Positions 33,326-42,721 of a stretch of 64,000 nt of DNA are shown here, piece by piece. The position numbers and the translations under genes are program-made. Below the pieces are notes generated by a model, which had not been told where the DNA came from, searched no databases, and saw nothing but the letters and a program-made list of their open reading frames with translations. Position 1 is the first letter of the stretch. Each line of letters starts with the position of its first letter. Source of the DNA: Tengunoibacter tsumagoiensis (GTDB lineage: Bacteria > Chloroflexota > Ktedonobacteria > Ktedonobacterales > Ktedonobacteraceae); the NCBI RefSeq assembly GCF_003967535.1, contig NZ_BIFR01000001.1, positions 2,541,001 to 2,605,000 on the forward strand. The letters run 5' to 3'.

Positions 33326-34503
33326 AAAAGTCCTATTGCCTGCGCAAAACTGTGCCCAGCGGCAAGCGAGCCTACATCGAATGCCTGGGCCAGTGTCTGA
33401 CCTAAATCAGCAAAGGTTGAGCGTATGCCGAGATCAACACCAGGTTGCACCTGAGGTCCATATGCCAATAATGGTACCATTTCGCGTGTATGGTCGGTAC
33501 CACGATAGGTAGGGTCTACCCCATGATCCGCTGTAAAGAAGAGCGCATCTCCAGGTCTCAGAAGTCGTTGCACCTGTGGTAACCAGGCATCAACGTCGCG
33601 GAGCGCCTGAGCATAGCCTTCACTATCGCGTCGATGTCCCCATAACATATCAAATTCAACGAGATTGACGAAGAGCAGTCCATGAAAGTCTTGCTCCAGA
33701 TAGCGGAGGGTCGCAGCCATGCCATCTTGATTGGTCTCGGTATGATCGCGCTGGGTAATGCTGCGGCCCGCAAAGAGATCCTCAATCTTCCCGATTGCAA
33801 TGACATCTTTGCCAGCCTTTTGTAAAAGATCAAGCAGGGTTACTCCGGTTGGAGCCAGCGAGAAGTCGCGTCGATGTTCTGTACGTTTGAAATTGCCTGG
33901 CTCACCAATAAAGGGACGTGCAATCACACGGCCAACAGCATGTTCCCCTGTAAGCATGCCACGAGCGATCTCACATATATGATACAACTCTGGGAGAGGA
34001 ATGATCTCCTGATGGGCAGCGATCTGGAAGACGCTATCGGCGGAGGTATAGAGAATGGGCCTGCCTGTGCGCACATGCTCTTCGCCGAGCTCTTTAATAA
34101 TCTCTGTCCCTGAAGCAACTTTATTTCCGATCGTGCCCCGCCCGATGGCGTGTTCAAATGCTGAGACTACCTCTGCTGGAAAGCCATGAGGATAAGTGGG
34201 AAGAGCTCGCTGAAGGACGACCCCGCTCATCTCCCAGTGTCCTGTTGTGCTATCTTTCCCGGCAGCGGCAGAGGCCATGCGACCATATGCTCCAATCGCG
34301 TCCGAGCGGGGGGGCGTGCCAGAAATAGGGGTGATATTGCCCAGACCGATTGCGCCAAGATTGGGGAGCGCCAGTCCATGAATTGCTTGTGCACAGTGTT
34401 CAAGAGAGCTTGCGCCCTCATCGCCATAGAGTGCGGCATCAGGATTCTCGCCGGCCCCTACACCATCAAGTACGACCACAATTGCTCGTGTTAGCTTTGT
34501 CAT
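33322..34503 (-). CDS. deoB: phosphopentomutase
   Basis: 393 residues, alkaline-phosphatase superfamily, interconverts ribose 1- and 5-phosphate (or the deoxy forms) in nucleoside breakdown. Metal sites: VVVLDGVGAGENPDA, KDSTTGHWEMSG (nucleophile Thr), VEFDMLWGHRRD, FFTADHGVDPT and GTDHTREMVPLL. It overlaps the upstream PFK gene by one base (TAATG) and the downstream GNAT gene by four, so all three are coupled. A divergent nucleoside hydrolase suggests a nucleoside-sugar salvage locus. Confidence 0.96.
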   Translation of the reverse strand: MTKLTRAIVVVLDGVGAGENPDAALYGDEGASSLEHCAQAIHGLALPNLGAIGLGNITPISGTPPRSDAIGAYGRMASAAAGKDSTTGHWEMSGVVLQRALPTYPHGFPAEVVSAFEHAIGRGTIGNKVASGTEIIKELGEEHVRTGRPILYTSADSVFQIAAHQEIIPLPELYHICEIARGMLTGEHAVGRVIARPFIGEPGNFKRTEHRRDFSLAPTGVTLLDLLQKAGKDVIAIGKIEDLFAGRSITQRDHTETNQDGMAATLRYLEQDFHGLLFVNLVEFDMLWGHRRDSEGYAQALRDVDAWLPQVQRLLRPGDALFFTADHGVDPTYRGTDHTREMVPLLAYGPQVQPGVDLGIRSTFADLGQTLAQAFDVGSLAAGHSFAQAIGLL

Positions 34504-35708
34504 TATCGGATCCTTGTCATCTCCAGGCGTGCTGGTTGCTGTAGGGGAGACCCAATCAGCGGCAGCGCATAGTCATAGAAAGCCTGAGTGACCATTGTCT
34601 TCTCTGCATTCAGATACGTATCTGGAAGCAAGCGTTGCACATTGGCCACAGCAGTGAGATCGGCCAGACCTGTGGTGCAGTGATACACGTCGTCAGGCTG
34701 GCGTAGTAACGTGACCATCTTATCGTTGGCTCCTTCGAGCAGAGCCTGTACTCCATTATAACCAACGCGGTAAGCTTCGTCGCGATCCGTAAGAGAGATA
34801 TTGGCGGAGGCCATGCGCTGAAGATCGCCAGGCTTATCAAAGCGAGCTCGCAGCCCCAGTTCGCGCTTTACCAGATCGACCAGATATTGTGCGGCACCGC
34901 TTAAGAGCGGATGTTGGAAGGCATCTACTCCCGTCTGTCCCACAGCGCCCAGGGCCACCCCTTTTTCATCGCGGATCGTCTCTGCCGCCACAATAATAAC
35001 ATAGCCAATACGACGATAGATAGCTTCAATCTCGGTCAGAAAGCGCTCCTGTTGGAACGGTTGCTCCGGGAGGAGTAAGAGATGAGGGGGGTCGAGCTCA
35101 CTCCGCTTCCCCAACGCTGCCGCAGCAGTTAACCAACCGGCGTCGCGCCCCATCGTTTCGATGACCTTGACAGGATAGTGCCAGGGGATGGATGTTGTAT
35201 TGAGAGTTGAATCGATCGTAGCTTGAGCAATGAAGCGGGCTGCACTCCCATAACCGGGACAGTGATCGGTGAGCGGGAGATCATTATCAATGGTTTTAGG
35301 GACACTGAGAATGGAGAGCTCGTAGTGCTGCTGTTGAGCCGCCTGTGCCAGACGGTGAGCAGTATCGGCTGAATCGTTGCCGCCAATGTAGAGCATAAAG
35401 CGCACATTATAGCGACGCAATATATCAATCGTCCGTTCGAGGTCGTGATCTTTGAGTTTGTAGCGACAGGAGCCTAAAGCCGCTGAAGGAGTCTCGAGCA
35501 GTTGTGGCCAGAGCGAAGAGGGCTGTTGACGTAAGTCAAGTAGATCTTCCTTAAGCAGACCTTCGATGCCGTGGCGCATGCCATAGATCCCAGTGATATG
35601 CTTATCCGTTAACGCTGCCTGTACAGCTCCAACCAGGCTCGCATTAATAACGGCAGTGGCTCCACCAGACTGCCCAATAATCAGATTTCCAGATAGATAT
35701 GGTGGCAA
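34503..35708 (-). CDS. 6-phosphofructokinase, PPi-dependent type
   Basis: 401 residues. IIGQSGGATAVINASLVG start, LYIGGNDSADTAH and SVPKTIDNDLPLTDHCPGYG. The GGND and PKTIDND versions of these two motifs mark phosphofructokinases that use pyrophosphate in place of ATP (ATP enzymes have GGDG and PGTIDND). Such enzymes work in both glycolytic directions and may also handle sedoheptulose 7-phosphate, which would suit a pentose-salvage operon. The only good start is TTG 35708 with GGGAG upstream. First gene of the coupled operon. Confidence 0.9.
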   Translation of the reverse strand: MPPYLSGNLIIGQSGGATAVINASLVGAVQAALTDKHITGIYGMRHGIEGLLKEDLLDLRQQPSSLWPQLLETPSAALGSCRYKLKDHDLERTIDILRRYNVRFMLYIGGNDSADTAHRLAQAAQQQHYELSILSVPKTIDNDLPLTDHCPGYGSAARFIAQATIDSTLNTTSIPWHYPVKVIETMGRDAGWLTAAAALGKRSELDPPHLLLLPEQPFQQERFLTEIEAIYRRIGYVIIVAAETIRDEKGVALGAVGQTGVDAFQHPLLSGAAQYLVDLVKRELGLRARFDKPGDLQRMASANISLTDRDEAYRVGYNGVQALLEGANDKMVTLLRQPDDVYHCTTGLADLTAVANVQRLLPDTYLNAEKTMVTQAFYDYALPLIGSPLQQPARLEMTRIR

Positions 35709-35879
35709 TGAAGTTTACTCCCAAATAGTAATAGACAAAAGCATTGTCTTTCCCTGGGCCATTATAACAAGGCAGATGCAAAGCGTCGAGGGGTGAGGAC
35801 TTCTCTATCAATGAATGAGTGAGTTTTACGAGAATTGGCGGTTGGCTGCGTATTTGAAATGTTCCTGGCTGTATGCTAC

Positions 35880-35885
35880 TATAAT
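35880..35885 (+). promoter_or_regulatory. -10 element for the nucleoside hydrolase gene
   Basis: A perfect TATAAT, 78 bases before the ATG. A TTGAAA at 35854-35859 is 20 bases away, longer than usual. Confidence 0.5.
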
Positions 35886-35963
35886 ACAGCACTGCTTGTC
35901 TCATTGTTAGTAAGGAAGGCCTTTTTGCTGAGGAAGCAAGAGGGTTATGTGAGGACAAGTCAT

Positions 35964-36896
35964 ATGAAACAGAAAATCATCCTCGATTGTGATCCTGGGC
36001 ATGACGATGCACTGGCGATCCTTCTGGCAGCCCACCATCCTACCCTTGAGTTGCTGGCTATTACCACTGTAGCCGGGAATCAATCTGTGCTAAAGACATC
36101 ACAGAATGCGCTTAAGGTCTGCTCGCTAGCGAATATTCGGACGGTACCTGTTGCAATGGGGATGGAGCGACCGTTATTGCGGCCAGCGCGCTTTGCCCCA
36201 GATATTCATGGAGAGAGCGGCCTGGATGGCCCTGTGCTCCCAGAGCCGACCGTCTCGCTGGCTTCTCAGCATGCAGTGGATCTGATGATTGAGCTGCTCC
36301 TCCAATCAGATGGAGATATTATCCTGGTGGCGACAGCTCCACTGACAAATATTGCCTACGCCATGCGCCGAGAGCCAGCGATTCTTCCCAAAATTCGGGG
36401 CGTTTCTTTAATGGGGGGAGCCATTGGCCTGGGAAATGTCACGCCCAGCGCAGAGTTTAATATCTGGGCTGATCCTGAGGCAGCCGCTATTGTCTTTGGT
36501 TGTGGGCGTCCCATTACGATGGTTCCATTAGAGGTCACCCACCAGGCTCTTGCAACCGAGGCTATTTTTGAGCGTTTACGCTCATCTCAGCGGATGGTCG
36601 CAACCTTTGCAGCCGACCTTCTCACCTTCTTTGCGGAATCGTATCGAACGGCATTTGGCTTTGTAGCACCACCAGTGCATGATCCTTGTGCCGTCGCTGC
36701 TGTGATTGATCCCATGTTGATTGCAACACAGCTGATGTCTGTCTGTATTGAGACCAGTGGAGAATGGAGTAGTGGACGAACCGTCTGTGATGTCTATGGA
36801 AAGCTTCAACAGCCAGCGAATGCATATGTGGGCCATACGCTAAAGGTTGATCGTTTTTGGGATCTATTTATCGACACGATCCTCACGTATGCTTAA
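35964..36896 (+). CDS. nucleoside hydrolase (IunH family)
   Basis: 310 residues. Calcium-binding aspartates in IILDCDPGHDDALAIL (the family signature DxDxGxDD), then ITTVAGNQSV, APLTNIAYAM, GAIGLGNVTPSAEFNIWADP and HDPCAVAAV. Cleaves the N-glycosidic bond of nucleosides to base and ribose. Start ATG 35964 with GAGG upstream; the frame is open from 35835 but that extension has no family match. Divergent from the PFK-deoB operon, sharing its 255-bp control region. Confidence 0.94.
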   Translation: MKQKIILDCDPGHDDALAILLAAHHPTLELLAITTVAGNQSVLKTSQNALKVCSLANIRTVPVAMGMERPLLRPARFAPDIHGESGLDGPVLPEPTVSLASQHAVDLMIELLLQSDGDIILVATAPLTNIAYAMRREPAILPKIRGVSLMGGAIGLGNVTPSAEFNIWADPEAAAIVFGCGRPITMVPLEVTHQALATEAIFERLRSSQRMVATFAADLLTFFAESYRTAFGFVAPPVHDPCAVAAVIDPMLIATQLMSVCIETSGEWSSGRTVCDVYGKLQQPANAYVGHTLKVDRFWDLFIDTILTYA

Positions 36897-36944
36897 CATG
36901 GGCGTATACATATATTTTTGATCTCACAGGGCTGAAGGAAGGGA

Positions 36945-37772
36945 CTAGATCTGATAATCCATCTCCCAGGCATCTGTCCCATTCCAGCCTTGTGAGAGTT
37001 CTTGATGTTCTTGCAGCGCCTTGCCTCCTTTAACCAGCAGTTCAGCCGGTTTGGAAGCGACGACAGAATTGGGGGGGACCGATTCGAGCAGGAGCGTCAT
37101 GGCTCCAATGGTGCTTCCCTGTCCTACGGTAATGGGTCCTAAGATCGCTGCTCCCACTCCAATGGTGACGTTATCTTCAATAGTGGGATGGCGTTTCTGA
37201 AGTCGTCCAGGATGTCGTCGCCACCAGCCAGTTGCGCCCAGCGTGACCTGGTGGTAGAGCATCACATTATTGCCAATAATGGCTGTCTCTCCAATCACGA
37301 TGCCAGCGCCATGGTCGATGAAGAAGCGTTTGCCAATCTGTGCCCCTGGATGAATCTCAATCCCTCCTGTCACCCAGCGTGCAAATTGAGAGATCAGACG
37401 AGGCAGGAAAGGAACATGCGCATTATAGAGCGCATGAGCAATGCGATGATAGATAATGGCCCAGAGGCTCTGATAGAGAAGCGCCTCAAAGATATTTTTG
37501 CAGGCCGGGTCCTTCTCAAAAATAACATCAATGTCGTCGGGCCAATGGGTGCGCCGACGAGGAACCCTACTGGGTGCAGCGATAAAAACACCCGGAGGAA
37601 GCTCTGGCAGCGTTGCGAGCTCTACATCAGATGCGTTTGTTTGCGTTGTATTTTCGTTGTGAATGGTCTCTTTTGAGATTTCTTGTGGTCCCTGTGTCAT
37701 TCCAGATTGTGCATCCTTTTCTGTGGCTGGCCTGAGAATTTTTGTATCCTCTTCTGAAAATAAAGGTTCCAT
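36945..37772 (-). CDS. serine O-acetyltransferase (EpsC/CysE type)
   Basis: 275 residues. Makes O-acetylserine for cysteine. The left-handed beta helix with hexapeptide repeats is clear (IEIHPGAQIGKRFFIDHGAG, GETAIIGNNVMLYHQVTLG, KRHPTIEDNVTIGVGAAILG). The catalytic His-Asp of DHGAG and the YHQVTLG loop are intact. About 75 extra N-terminal residues are polar and probably disordered. No linked cysteine synthase. Converges with the nucleoside hydrolase. Confidence 0.93.
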   Translation of the reverse strand: MEPLFSEEDTKILRPATEKDAQSGMTQGPQEISKETIHNENTTQTNASDVELATLPELPPGVFIAAPSRVPRRRTHWPDDIDVIFEKDPACKNIFEALLYQSLWAIIYHRIAHALYNAHVPFLPRLISQFARWVTGGIEIHPGAQIGKRFFIDHGAGIVIGETAIIGNNVMLYHQVTLGATGWWRRHPGRLQKRHPTIEDNVTIGVGAAILGPITVGQGSTIGAMTLLLESVPPNSVVASKPAELLVKGGKALQEHQELSQGWNGTDAWEMDYQI

Positions 37773-37959
37773 ACAGGGTGGTGAAACCCTTTCAATGAAC
37801 GTCTACTCTGGAAGTGTAGGACAGGCGTCTCTGCTTGTCAAGGGCTAGTTTGAGTTCCTTTCTGGCTCTTCACTTTCTGCCGGAAGTCAGACTCTTAGAG
37901 AGTTCTTGAGCAAGCAGATTGAGAGTTTGGTATACCCAAAAAAATTTGTAAAAAAGCTA

Positions 37960-37988
37960 TTGACAAGCCGCAACACTTCCGTTATACT
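37960..37988 (+). promoter_or_regulatory. promoter of tRNA-His
   Basis: TTGACA (37960-37965), exactly 17 bases, TATACT (37983-37988), ending 38 bases before the tRNA. A near-consensus stable-RNA promoter. Confidence 0.75.
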
Positions 37989-38026
37989 GTCGAAGTGTTG
38001 AGGGCAACCTCACAAAACAACATATG

Positions 38027-38099
38027 GTGACCGTAGCTCAATAGGCGGAGCTCCGGATTGTGGCTCCGGTGGTTGTGGGTTCGAGCCCCATCGGTCACC
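38027..38099 (+). tRNA. tRNA-His (anticodon GTG)
   Basis: All four arms fold: acceptor GTGACCG with CGGTCAC, D stem GCTC/GAGC, anticodon stem CCGGA/TCCGG around loop TTGTGGC (GTG at 38060-38062), T arm GTGGG/CCCAT with TTCGAGC loop. Position 73 is C and a G lies at -1 (38026), the identity pair for histidine tRNA. CCA is not encoded. Confidence 0.97.
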
Positions 38100-38107
38100 C
38101 TTCTGAA

Positions 38108-38141
38108 AAGCGGAATGGCTAACAAGCTGTTCCGTTTTTCT
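38108..38141 (+). terminator. terminator after tRNA-His
   Basis: CGGAA and TTCCG with an inner GCT/AGC pair form a stem-loop, followed by TTTTTCTTT. It lies nine bases after the tRNA. Confidence 0.75.
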
Positions 38142-38259
38142 TTGTGCTTTGAGACGCATGCTCCTCTCTCTCAGTCTCCAGGTGCTCATTTTCGTCGCTT
38201 CTAAATATCCAATTTCTCAAGAAACAGCGTAACCTCTAGAATTTTCTATAGATTTCCTG

Positions 38260-38288
38260 TTGCCCTCTGCAATGTATCGCGTTATGAT
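38260..38288 (+). promoter_or_regulatory. promoter of the hemEF operon
   Basis: TTGCCC (38260-38265), 17 bases, TATGAT (38283-38288), about 128 bases before the hemE start. Confidence 0.5.
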
Positions 38289-38415
38289 AGGACAGGGCTT
38301 GTTTCTGTTTGCCCAGGATCATTGTCTGGCCTGATTATGACCCACTTTCATTGGTGAGAGAGTCATCTCCATAGAATTGCGATAGAAATACTTTTAAGAA
38401 CAGGGAAAAAAGCAC

Positions 38416-39480
38416 ATGCACCAATCTATTTCGTCACCGGTCCTCCCCAGAACAGATGCAGCGCGGTTTCTCCAGGCCTGTAAGCGTCAGGCTGTGGATG
38501 CGACGCCGGTCTGGTTAATGAGGCAGGCCGGTCGCTATATGAGCGAATATCGTGCTCTCCGCGAACGGTATGGTATTCTCGAAATTATCAAGACGCCGGA
38601 ACTGGCCGCTGAGGTCACTTTACAGCCCATGCGTGCCTTCGATCTGGATGCGGCTATTATTTTTGCTGATATCCTGCCTCCTTTAGAAGGAATGGGCCTC
38701 CAGCTCTCCTTTGGGAAAGGTGAGGGGCCCATCATTCATAATCCTCTTCGTACTGCCGCTGATGTTGCTGCCTTACAGGTGCGGGCACCTCAGGAGAGTC
38801 TGGGGTTTACTCTGGAGGCTATTAAGCTGGTGCGCAAGGATTTAGGCGGGGTGCCATTGATTGGATTTAGTGGCGCTCCCTTTACGCTGGCCTCCTATGC
38901 GATTGAGGGAGGGGGAAGTCGGAATTACCTTTATACCAAAGGGATGATGTTCTCTGAGCCCACCGTCTGGCATAGTTTGATGGAGAAGCTCAGCGAAGTC
39001 GTTGGCCAGTATCTCCTGGCACAGGCGCAGGCAGGTGCTCAGGCCCTTCAGCTTTTTGATAGCTGGGTTGGAGCGCTCAGTCCGGCGGATTATCGCGAAT
39101 ATGTCCTGCCCTATAGCAAGCGTGCCATTGAGATTGCACGCCAGGGGAATGTCCCTCTGATTCACTTTGGAACCAATACCAGTGGTATGTTGGATCTGAT
39201 TCAAGAGGCTGGTGGCGATGTCATCGGGGTTGATTGGCACATTGAGTTGAAACGTGCCTGGGAGTTGTTAGGAACGAATGTGGCGGTTCAGGGAAACCTT
39301 GATCCAGTCGTGCTTTTTGCACCCTGGCCAGAGGTAGAGAGGCGTGTCGCTGCATTGCTTGATCAGGTAGCAGGTCGTCCAGGCCATATTTTCAATCTTG
39401 GCCACGGTATCCTGCCAGGAACGCCAGTTGAAACGATTCGTCGTCTGGTCGATTTCGTTCATGAATATAGCTCAAAATAA
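38416..39480 (+). CDS. hemE: uroporphyrinogen decarboxylase
   Basis: 354 residues, the usual length. Removes four carboxyl groups from uroporphyrinogen III to make coproporphyrinogen III. Signature 1 [18 protein letters not shown] and catalytic Asp in [15 protein letters not shown] are intact, as are [20 protein letters not shown] and [16 protein letters not shown]. Followed 39 bases later by hemF, the next enzyme of the pathway. Confidence 0.97.
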   Translation: MHQSISSPVLPRTDAARFLQACKRQAVDATPVWLMRQAGRYMSEYRALRERYGILEIIKTPELAAEVTLQPMRAFDLDAAIIFADILPPLEGMGLQLSFGKGEGPIIHNPLRTAADVAALQVRAPQESLGFTLEAIKLVRKDLGGVPLIGFSGAPFTLASYAIEGGGSRNYLYTKGMMFSEPTVWHSLMEKLSEVVGQYLLAQAQAGAQALQLFDSWVGALSPADYREYVLPYSKRAIEIARQGNVPLIHFGTNTSGMLDLIQEAGGDVIGVDWHIELKRAWELLGTNVAVQGNLDPVVLFAPWPEVERRVAALLDQVAGRPGHIFNLGHGILPGTPVETIRRLVDFVHEYSSK

Positions 39481-39519
39481 GCGTTGCATGAAACAATGGT
39501 GGCGCAATGAGGTGTTAAG

Positions 39520-40440
39520 ATGAATGATGACCTGTGCTCGCGAATGGAACAGGTGATTCTGACGCTCCAGGAGACCATCTGTCAACGTATTGAAGCGTTA
39601 GATCATAGGGCGCATTTTCGCGAGGATAATTGGCGGCGCGAAGAGGGCGGTTTTGGTATTAGTCGCGTGATGCAGGATGGTGAGATCTTTGAAAAGGCTG
39701 GTGTGAATATGTCCACAGTCTGGGGGCAACTTTCACACGAGGCGGCCCGTCAGGTACGTCTGGAACAGGCGGTTCTGGATGGGCAAAAGATTCCTTTTCG
39801 CGTCACGAGCATAAGCCTTGTGTTGCATCCGCATAATCCATTTGTGCCTACCTCACATGCACATTATCGCTATTTTGAATATGGTGAAGGTGAGCAGGCC
39901 GGGTATTATTTTGGTGGGAGCGTTGACCTGACTCCATGTTATCTGATAGAGGAAGACGTCGTTCATTTTCATCGTCTGCATAAAGCTGTCTGTGATCACT
40001 ATGATCCAGCCTATTATCCACGTTTTAAGCAGGCCTGCGATGACTACTTCTACCTTCCACATCGAATGGAATATCGGGGAGTTGGCGGCCTTTTTCTGGG
40101 GAACCTCTCCTCTACCAATACTGAAGAGCTGTTTCGATTGGTTACAGAGTGTGCTCAGACATTCATACCCGCTTATTTCCCGCTGGTAGAGCGCCGTAAG
40201 GATCATCCTTTTTCCGAGGCTCAGAAGCGCTGGCAGCGTCAGCGTCGTGGACGTTACGTTGAGTTCAATCTTCTCTGCGATCGAGGGACGGCCTTTGGTC
40301 TCAAAACAGGAGGGCGTACCGAGAGTATCCTGATGACCCTGCCCCTATCGGCGGGCTGGGAGTATGATTATCATCCTGAGCCAGGGAGCGAAGAGGCTCA
40401 GATGGTAGAAATATTACGCCAACCGCGCGTATGGGTTTAA
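39520..40440 (+). CDS. hemF: oxygen-dependent coproporphyrinogen III oxidase
   Basis: 306 residues. Converts coproporphyrinogen III to protoporphyrinogen IX with O2, so the heme route here is aerobic. Family landmarks: FEKAGVNMSTVWGQ, NPFVPTSHAHYRYFEY, YYFGGSVDLTPCYL, YRGVGGLFLGN, and RRGRYVEFNLLCDRGTAFGL. ATG with GAGG upstream. Second gene after hemE; a strong terminator follows. Confidence 0.97.
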   Translation: MNDDLCSRMEQVILTLQETICQRIEALDHRAHFREDNWRREEGGFGISRVMQDGEIFEKAGVNMSTVWGQLSHEAARQVRLEQAVLDGQKIPFRVTSISLVLHPHNPFVPTSHAHYRYFEYGEGEQAGYYFGGSVDLTPCYLIEEDVVHFHRLHKAVCDHYDPAYYPRFKQACDDYFYLPHRMEYRGVGGLFLGNLSSTNTEELFRLVTECAQTFIPAYFPLVERRKDHPFSEAQKRWQRQRRGRYVEFNLLCDRGTAFGLKTGGRTESILMTLPLSAGWEYDYHPEPGSEEAQMVEILRQPRVWV

Positions 40441-40480
40441 AAAGAGCCCCTTCTCTTGGAGAAGAGAAGGGCTCTTTTTT
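40441..40480. terminator. bidirectional intrinsic terminator
   Basis: AAAGAGCCC-TTCTCTT pairs with AAGAGAAGGGCTCTTT: a long GC-rich stem with a 4-base loop, T6 on the forward side and T5 on the reverse side. It serves both hemF and the convergent Asp-box gene. Confidence 0.9.
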
Positions 40481-40494
40481 GATGAACTGTCAGG

Positions 40495-42222
40495 CTACCA
40501 TTTGATGGCCTGTGTATAGAGCTGGATACCAACGCCATCGCGAGTATCTGACCAGATCGCGTGAACGATATCATCGGGACCTATCGCAAGTTGATCATAA
40601 TCACCAAACCAGGTGCACCCAAAATTATTGGCGCAAGGATTGAAGGGTTGATCGCTAATTGCCTGCTGTTTTGAGAAAGTCTTGCCACCATCAATTGATT
40701 TCCCAACAAAGTATTCAAGCCTGGTATTGAGAGGATCATGGCGGCTATCATACCAGCCAACATAGACGAAGCCCTTTGATGAGACGGCAGGCCAGGGGTT
40801 AAAGTGATATTTTGTGCCGTTATTTGGATCGTTATTGATCTGGACTGGCTCTGCTGCGCTATTTGTAATGGTATTAATTTTGAGCAGGTAGATATCTGGT
40901 GTTGCTACAAGAGGGAGATTTCCGATCTGACTGGCAGAGACTGTACAGTAGGCCAGATCTTTATAGCCAGTGCAACTGGGAGCAACACTGGTATAACTTC
41001 CAAAGTACCAGTAGCTGGGGCTCTGGTTATACAGGAGTGTTGTGAGAGGCTGAATATTGGTGGTCCAATTGCCATTCTGAAGCGTTGACTCATATATATG
41101 GACAGTAGGGTAACTGGTGAAATCATCAAAAAAGATGTGTGGCGTCCCATGACTATCGATGACCATACTGCCGAATTCAGCTTGAGAGAAGACTCCACTC
41201 ACCAGTTTGGGCGTTGAGAACGGCAGGCCAGCACCAGAAGATTGAGCAGCAAGGATGACAGAGGTATTAGGGGCAATCGTCAGGCCATCCTGGATGCAAG
41301 GTCCGTCTGGTTCATAGGGTCCACCCCCACTATTCTGAGCTTTTTTACTGCCAGCTGGAGTTGGAGTATCAGACGTAGTCGTTGGCGTATCGGTTGCGAG
41401 TTGTGGAACCCCACTACAAAAGTATGTATAGTAAACATAGATGCTATTTTTGTTCGGGCTCTTCGCACCATTATCAATGGTTATTGCGGGTTTCGTTAAT
41501 TGCCCGGGACAATAAAAAACACCATTGCCATTTGTCTGTCCATTACAGGGAGCGTAGTCGACGGGTGTGGCAGAGGTATAGGTGTAGGTTCCATTATTAT
41601 AGCCCTGGACCAGATCGATCTCGTTATCATAATTTGCGTAGCTGCCATCTGGCGTACTAATCGTATTCGAGGAGATACTGCTGAGGAAGCTATGACCATT
41701 ACTATCAAAGGCAACTCCAGGATCGGTCTGAATCACATATTGGGAGTTGGTCGCCTGATCAATTCCTGGCGGGAGGGCATCATCACTCCATGAACGGCCA
41801 CCCGTAGTCGAGATATGATAAAAACTGTGGCTATAATTTTCACGGGCATCGGTGGACATGACCAGATAATCCTGTCCATTGAGGGGATTGATAGCCGCCG
41901 CCACATCGACCTTGGCCCAGGGATTGAGATCTTGATTGACCTTCACATTGCTCTGGTGTTTGCTGGGAGCATGCGGTGGCTGCGAAATCTTCTGGCTATT
42001 TGTTTTAGCAACCTGTGAGCTCTGTTGCACATTTCCCTGAAAGGGCGCTTTATGATGGGCCGCAATCCTTTTGACCAACTCCTGGTAGGTCAGGGGTCTG
42101 GTGCCAGGCGAGGCCTGCCCTATCCCATGTTGGAGGCCCAGACTGCCAAGCATAAAGCTAATGACAAGAGCTGTGATCATAATCAAGCTCGCGATACCAC
42201 GCCGATTGTTTATTTGAGTCAT
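40495..42222 (-). CDS. secreted sialidase-fold (Asp-box/BNR) protein
   Basis: 575 residues. Signal-anchor or signal peptide (about 10-35, after NNRRG), then a proline/glutamine-rich linker and a beta-propeller. Asp-box repeats are seen as HISTTGGRSWSDD and SIDGGKTFSKQQ, and a late DYDQLAIGPDDIVHAIW strand pattern. Catalytic residues of true sialidases cannot be identified, so hydrolase activity is uncertain. ATG 42222 has AGGAGAGG eight bases upstream; the longer frame to 42357 would spoil the signal peptide. Monocistronic. Confidence 0.8.
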   Translation of the reverse strand: MTQINNRRGIASLIMITALVISFMLGSLGLQHGIGQASPGTRPLTYQELVKRIAAHHKAPFQGNVQQSSQVAKTNSQKISQPPHAPSKHQSNVKVNQDLNPWAKVDVAAAINPLNGQDYLVMSTDARENYSHSFYHISTTGGRSWSDDALPPGIDQATNSQYVIQTDPGVAFDSNGHSFLSSISSNTISTPDGSYANYDNEIDLVQGYNNGTYTYTSATPVDYAPCNGQTNGNGVFYCPGQLTKPAITIDNGAKSPNKNSIYVYYTYFCSGVPQLATDTPTTTSDTPTPAGSKKAQNSGGGPYEPDGPCIQDGLTIAPNTSVILAAQSSGAGLPFSTPKLVSGVFSQAEFGSMVIDSHGTPHIFFDDFTSYPTVHIYESTLQNGNWTTNIQPLTTLLYNQSPSYWYFGSYTSVAPSCTGYKDLAYCTVSASQIGNLPLVATPDIYLLKINTITNSAAEPVQINNDPNNGTKYHFNPWPAVSSKGFVYVGWYDSRHDPLNTRLEYFVGKSIDGGKTFSKQQAISDQPFNPCANNFGCTWFGDYDQLAIGPDDIVHAIWSDTRDGVGIQLYTQAIKW

Positions 42223-42721
42223 GAAAAAACCTCTCCTTTTCCACTTTACCACACTGTCCTGGAAACACTTTCTGACTCTGTGTGCGCTGTTGAGATAGCG
42301 GCACCCGCCGCACGAAGCATTCGAGCGACCGATGAAGTGCATAAAGTATGCCTCCACCCTTTTTAGAAGAATGAATCAAGTATTTCTCCTATAGAGAGAT
42401 CGTATATTATAAAAGAATTTCTGTCAAATATAGCCTTTTGGATATTACTGAGCCTGTTAAACTCTCCCGCGTAATTCAATTATTGGTTCGTATTTAAAAA
42501 TAAAAATTGACTATATTTTTTTTAGTATGGCTAAGACATTTTGTTATTTCTATGGAGTACGGGCCCATAGTATCCCTCGAAATAGCTTTATTTTTTGTAT
42601 GCTGAGCGAAATGTTATCCCCTGATGCCTGGATAAATTGTTTGGCTTTTGCTATACTAAATATCGCATGATCCTTGCATGTGCATATATATATGATAGAC
42701 AGAGGGGAGGCATAAAGTGCT
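42223..42721. other. AT-rich intergenic region between divergent genes
   Basis: No gene seen. It contains the leader of the Asp-box gene and, from 42380 on, very AT-rich DNA leading to an extended -10 (TGC-TATACT, 42649-42657) for the kinase gene. Confidence 0.5.
42649..42657 (+). promoter_or_regulatory. extended -10 promoter of the kinase gene
   Basis: TGC followed by TATACT; no clear -35. It lies 64 bases before the ATG. Confidence 0.5.

Noticed and set aside
40495..42222. Named sialidase
   Set aside because: Asp-box repeats and the propeller are visible, but the Arg triad and Tyr/Glu nucleophile pair cannot be located, so I left the enzyme activity open.
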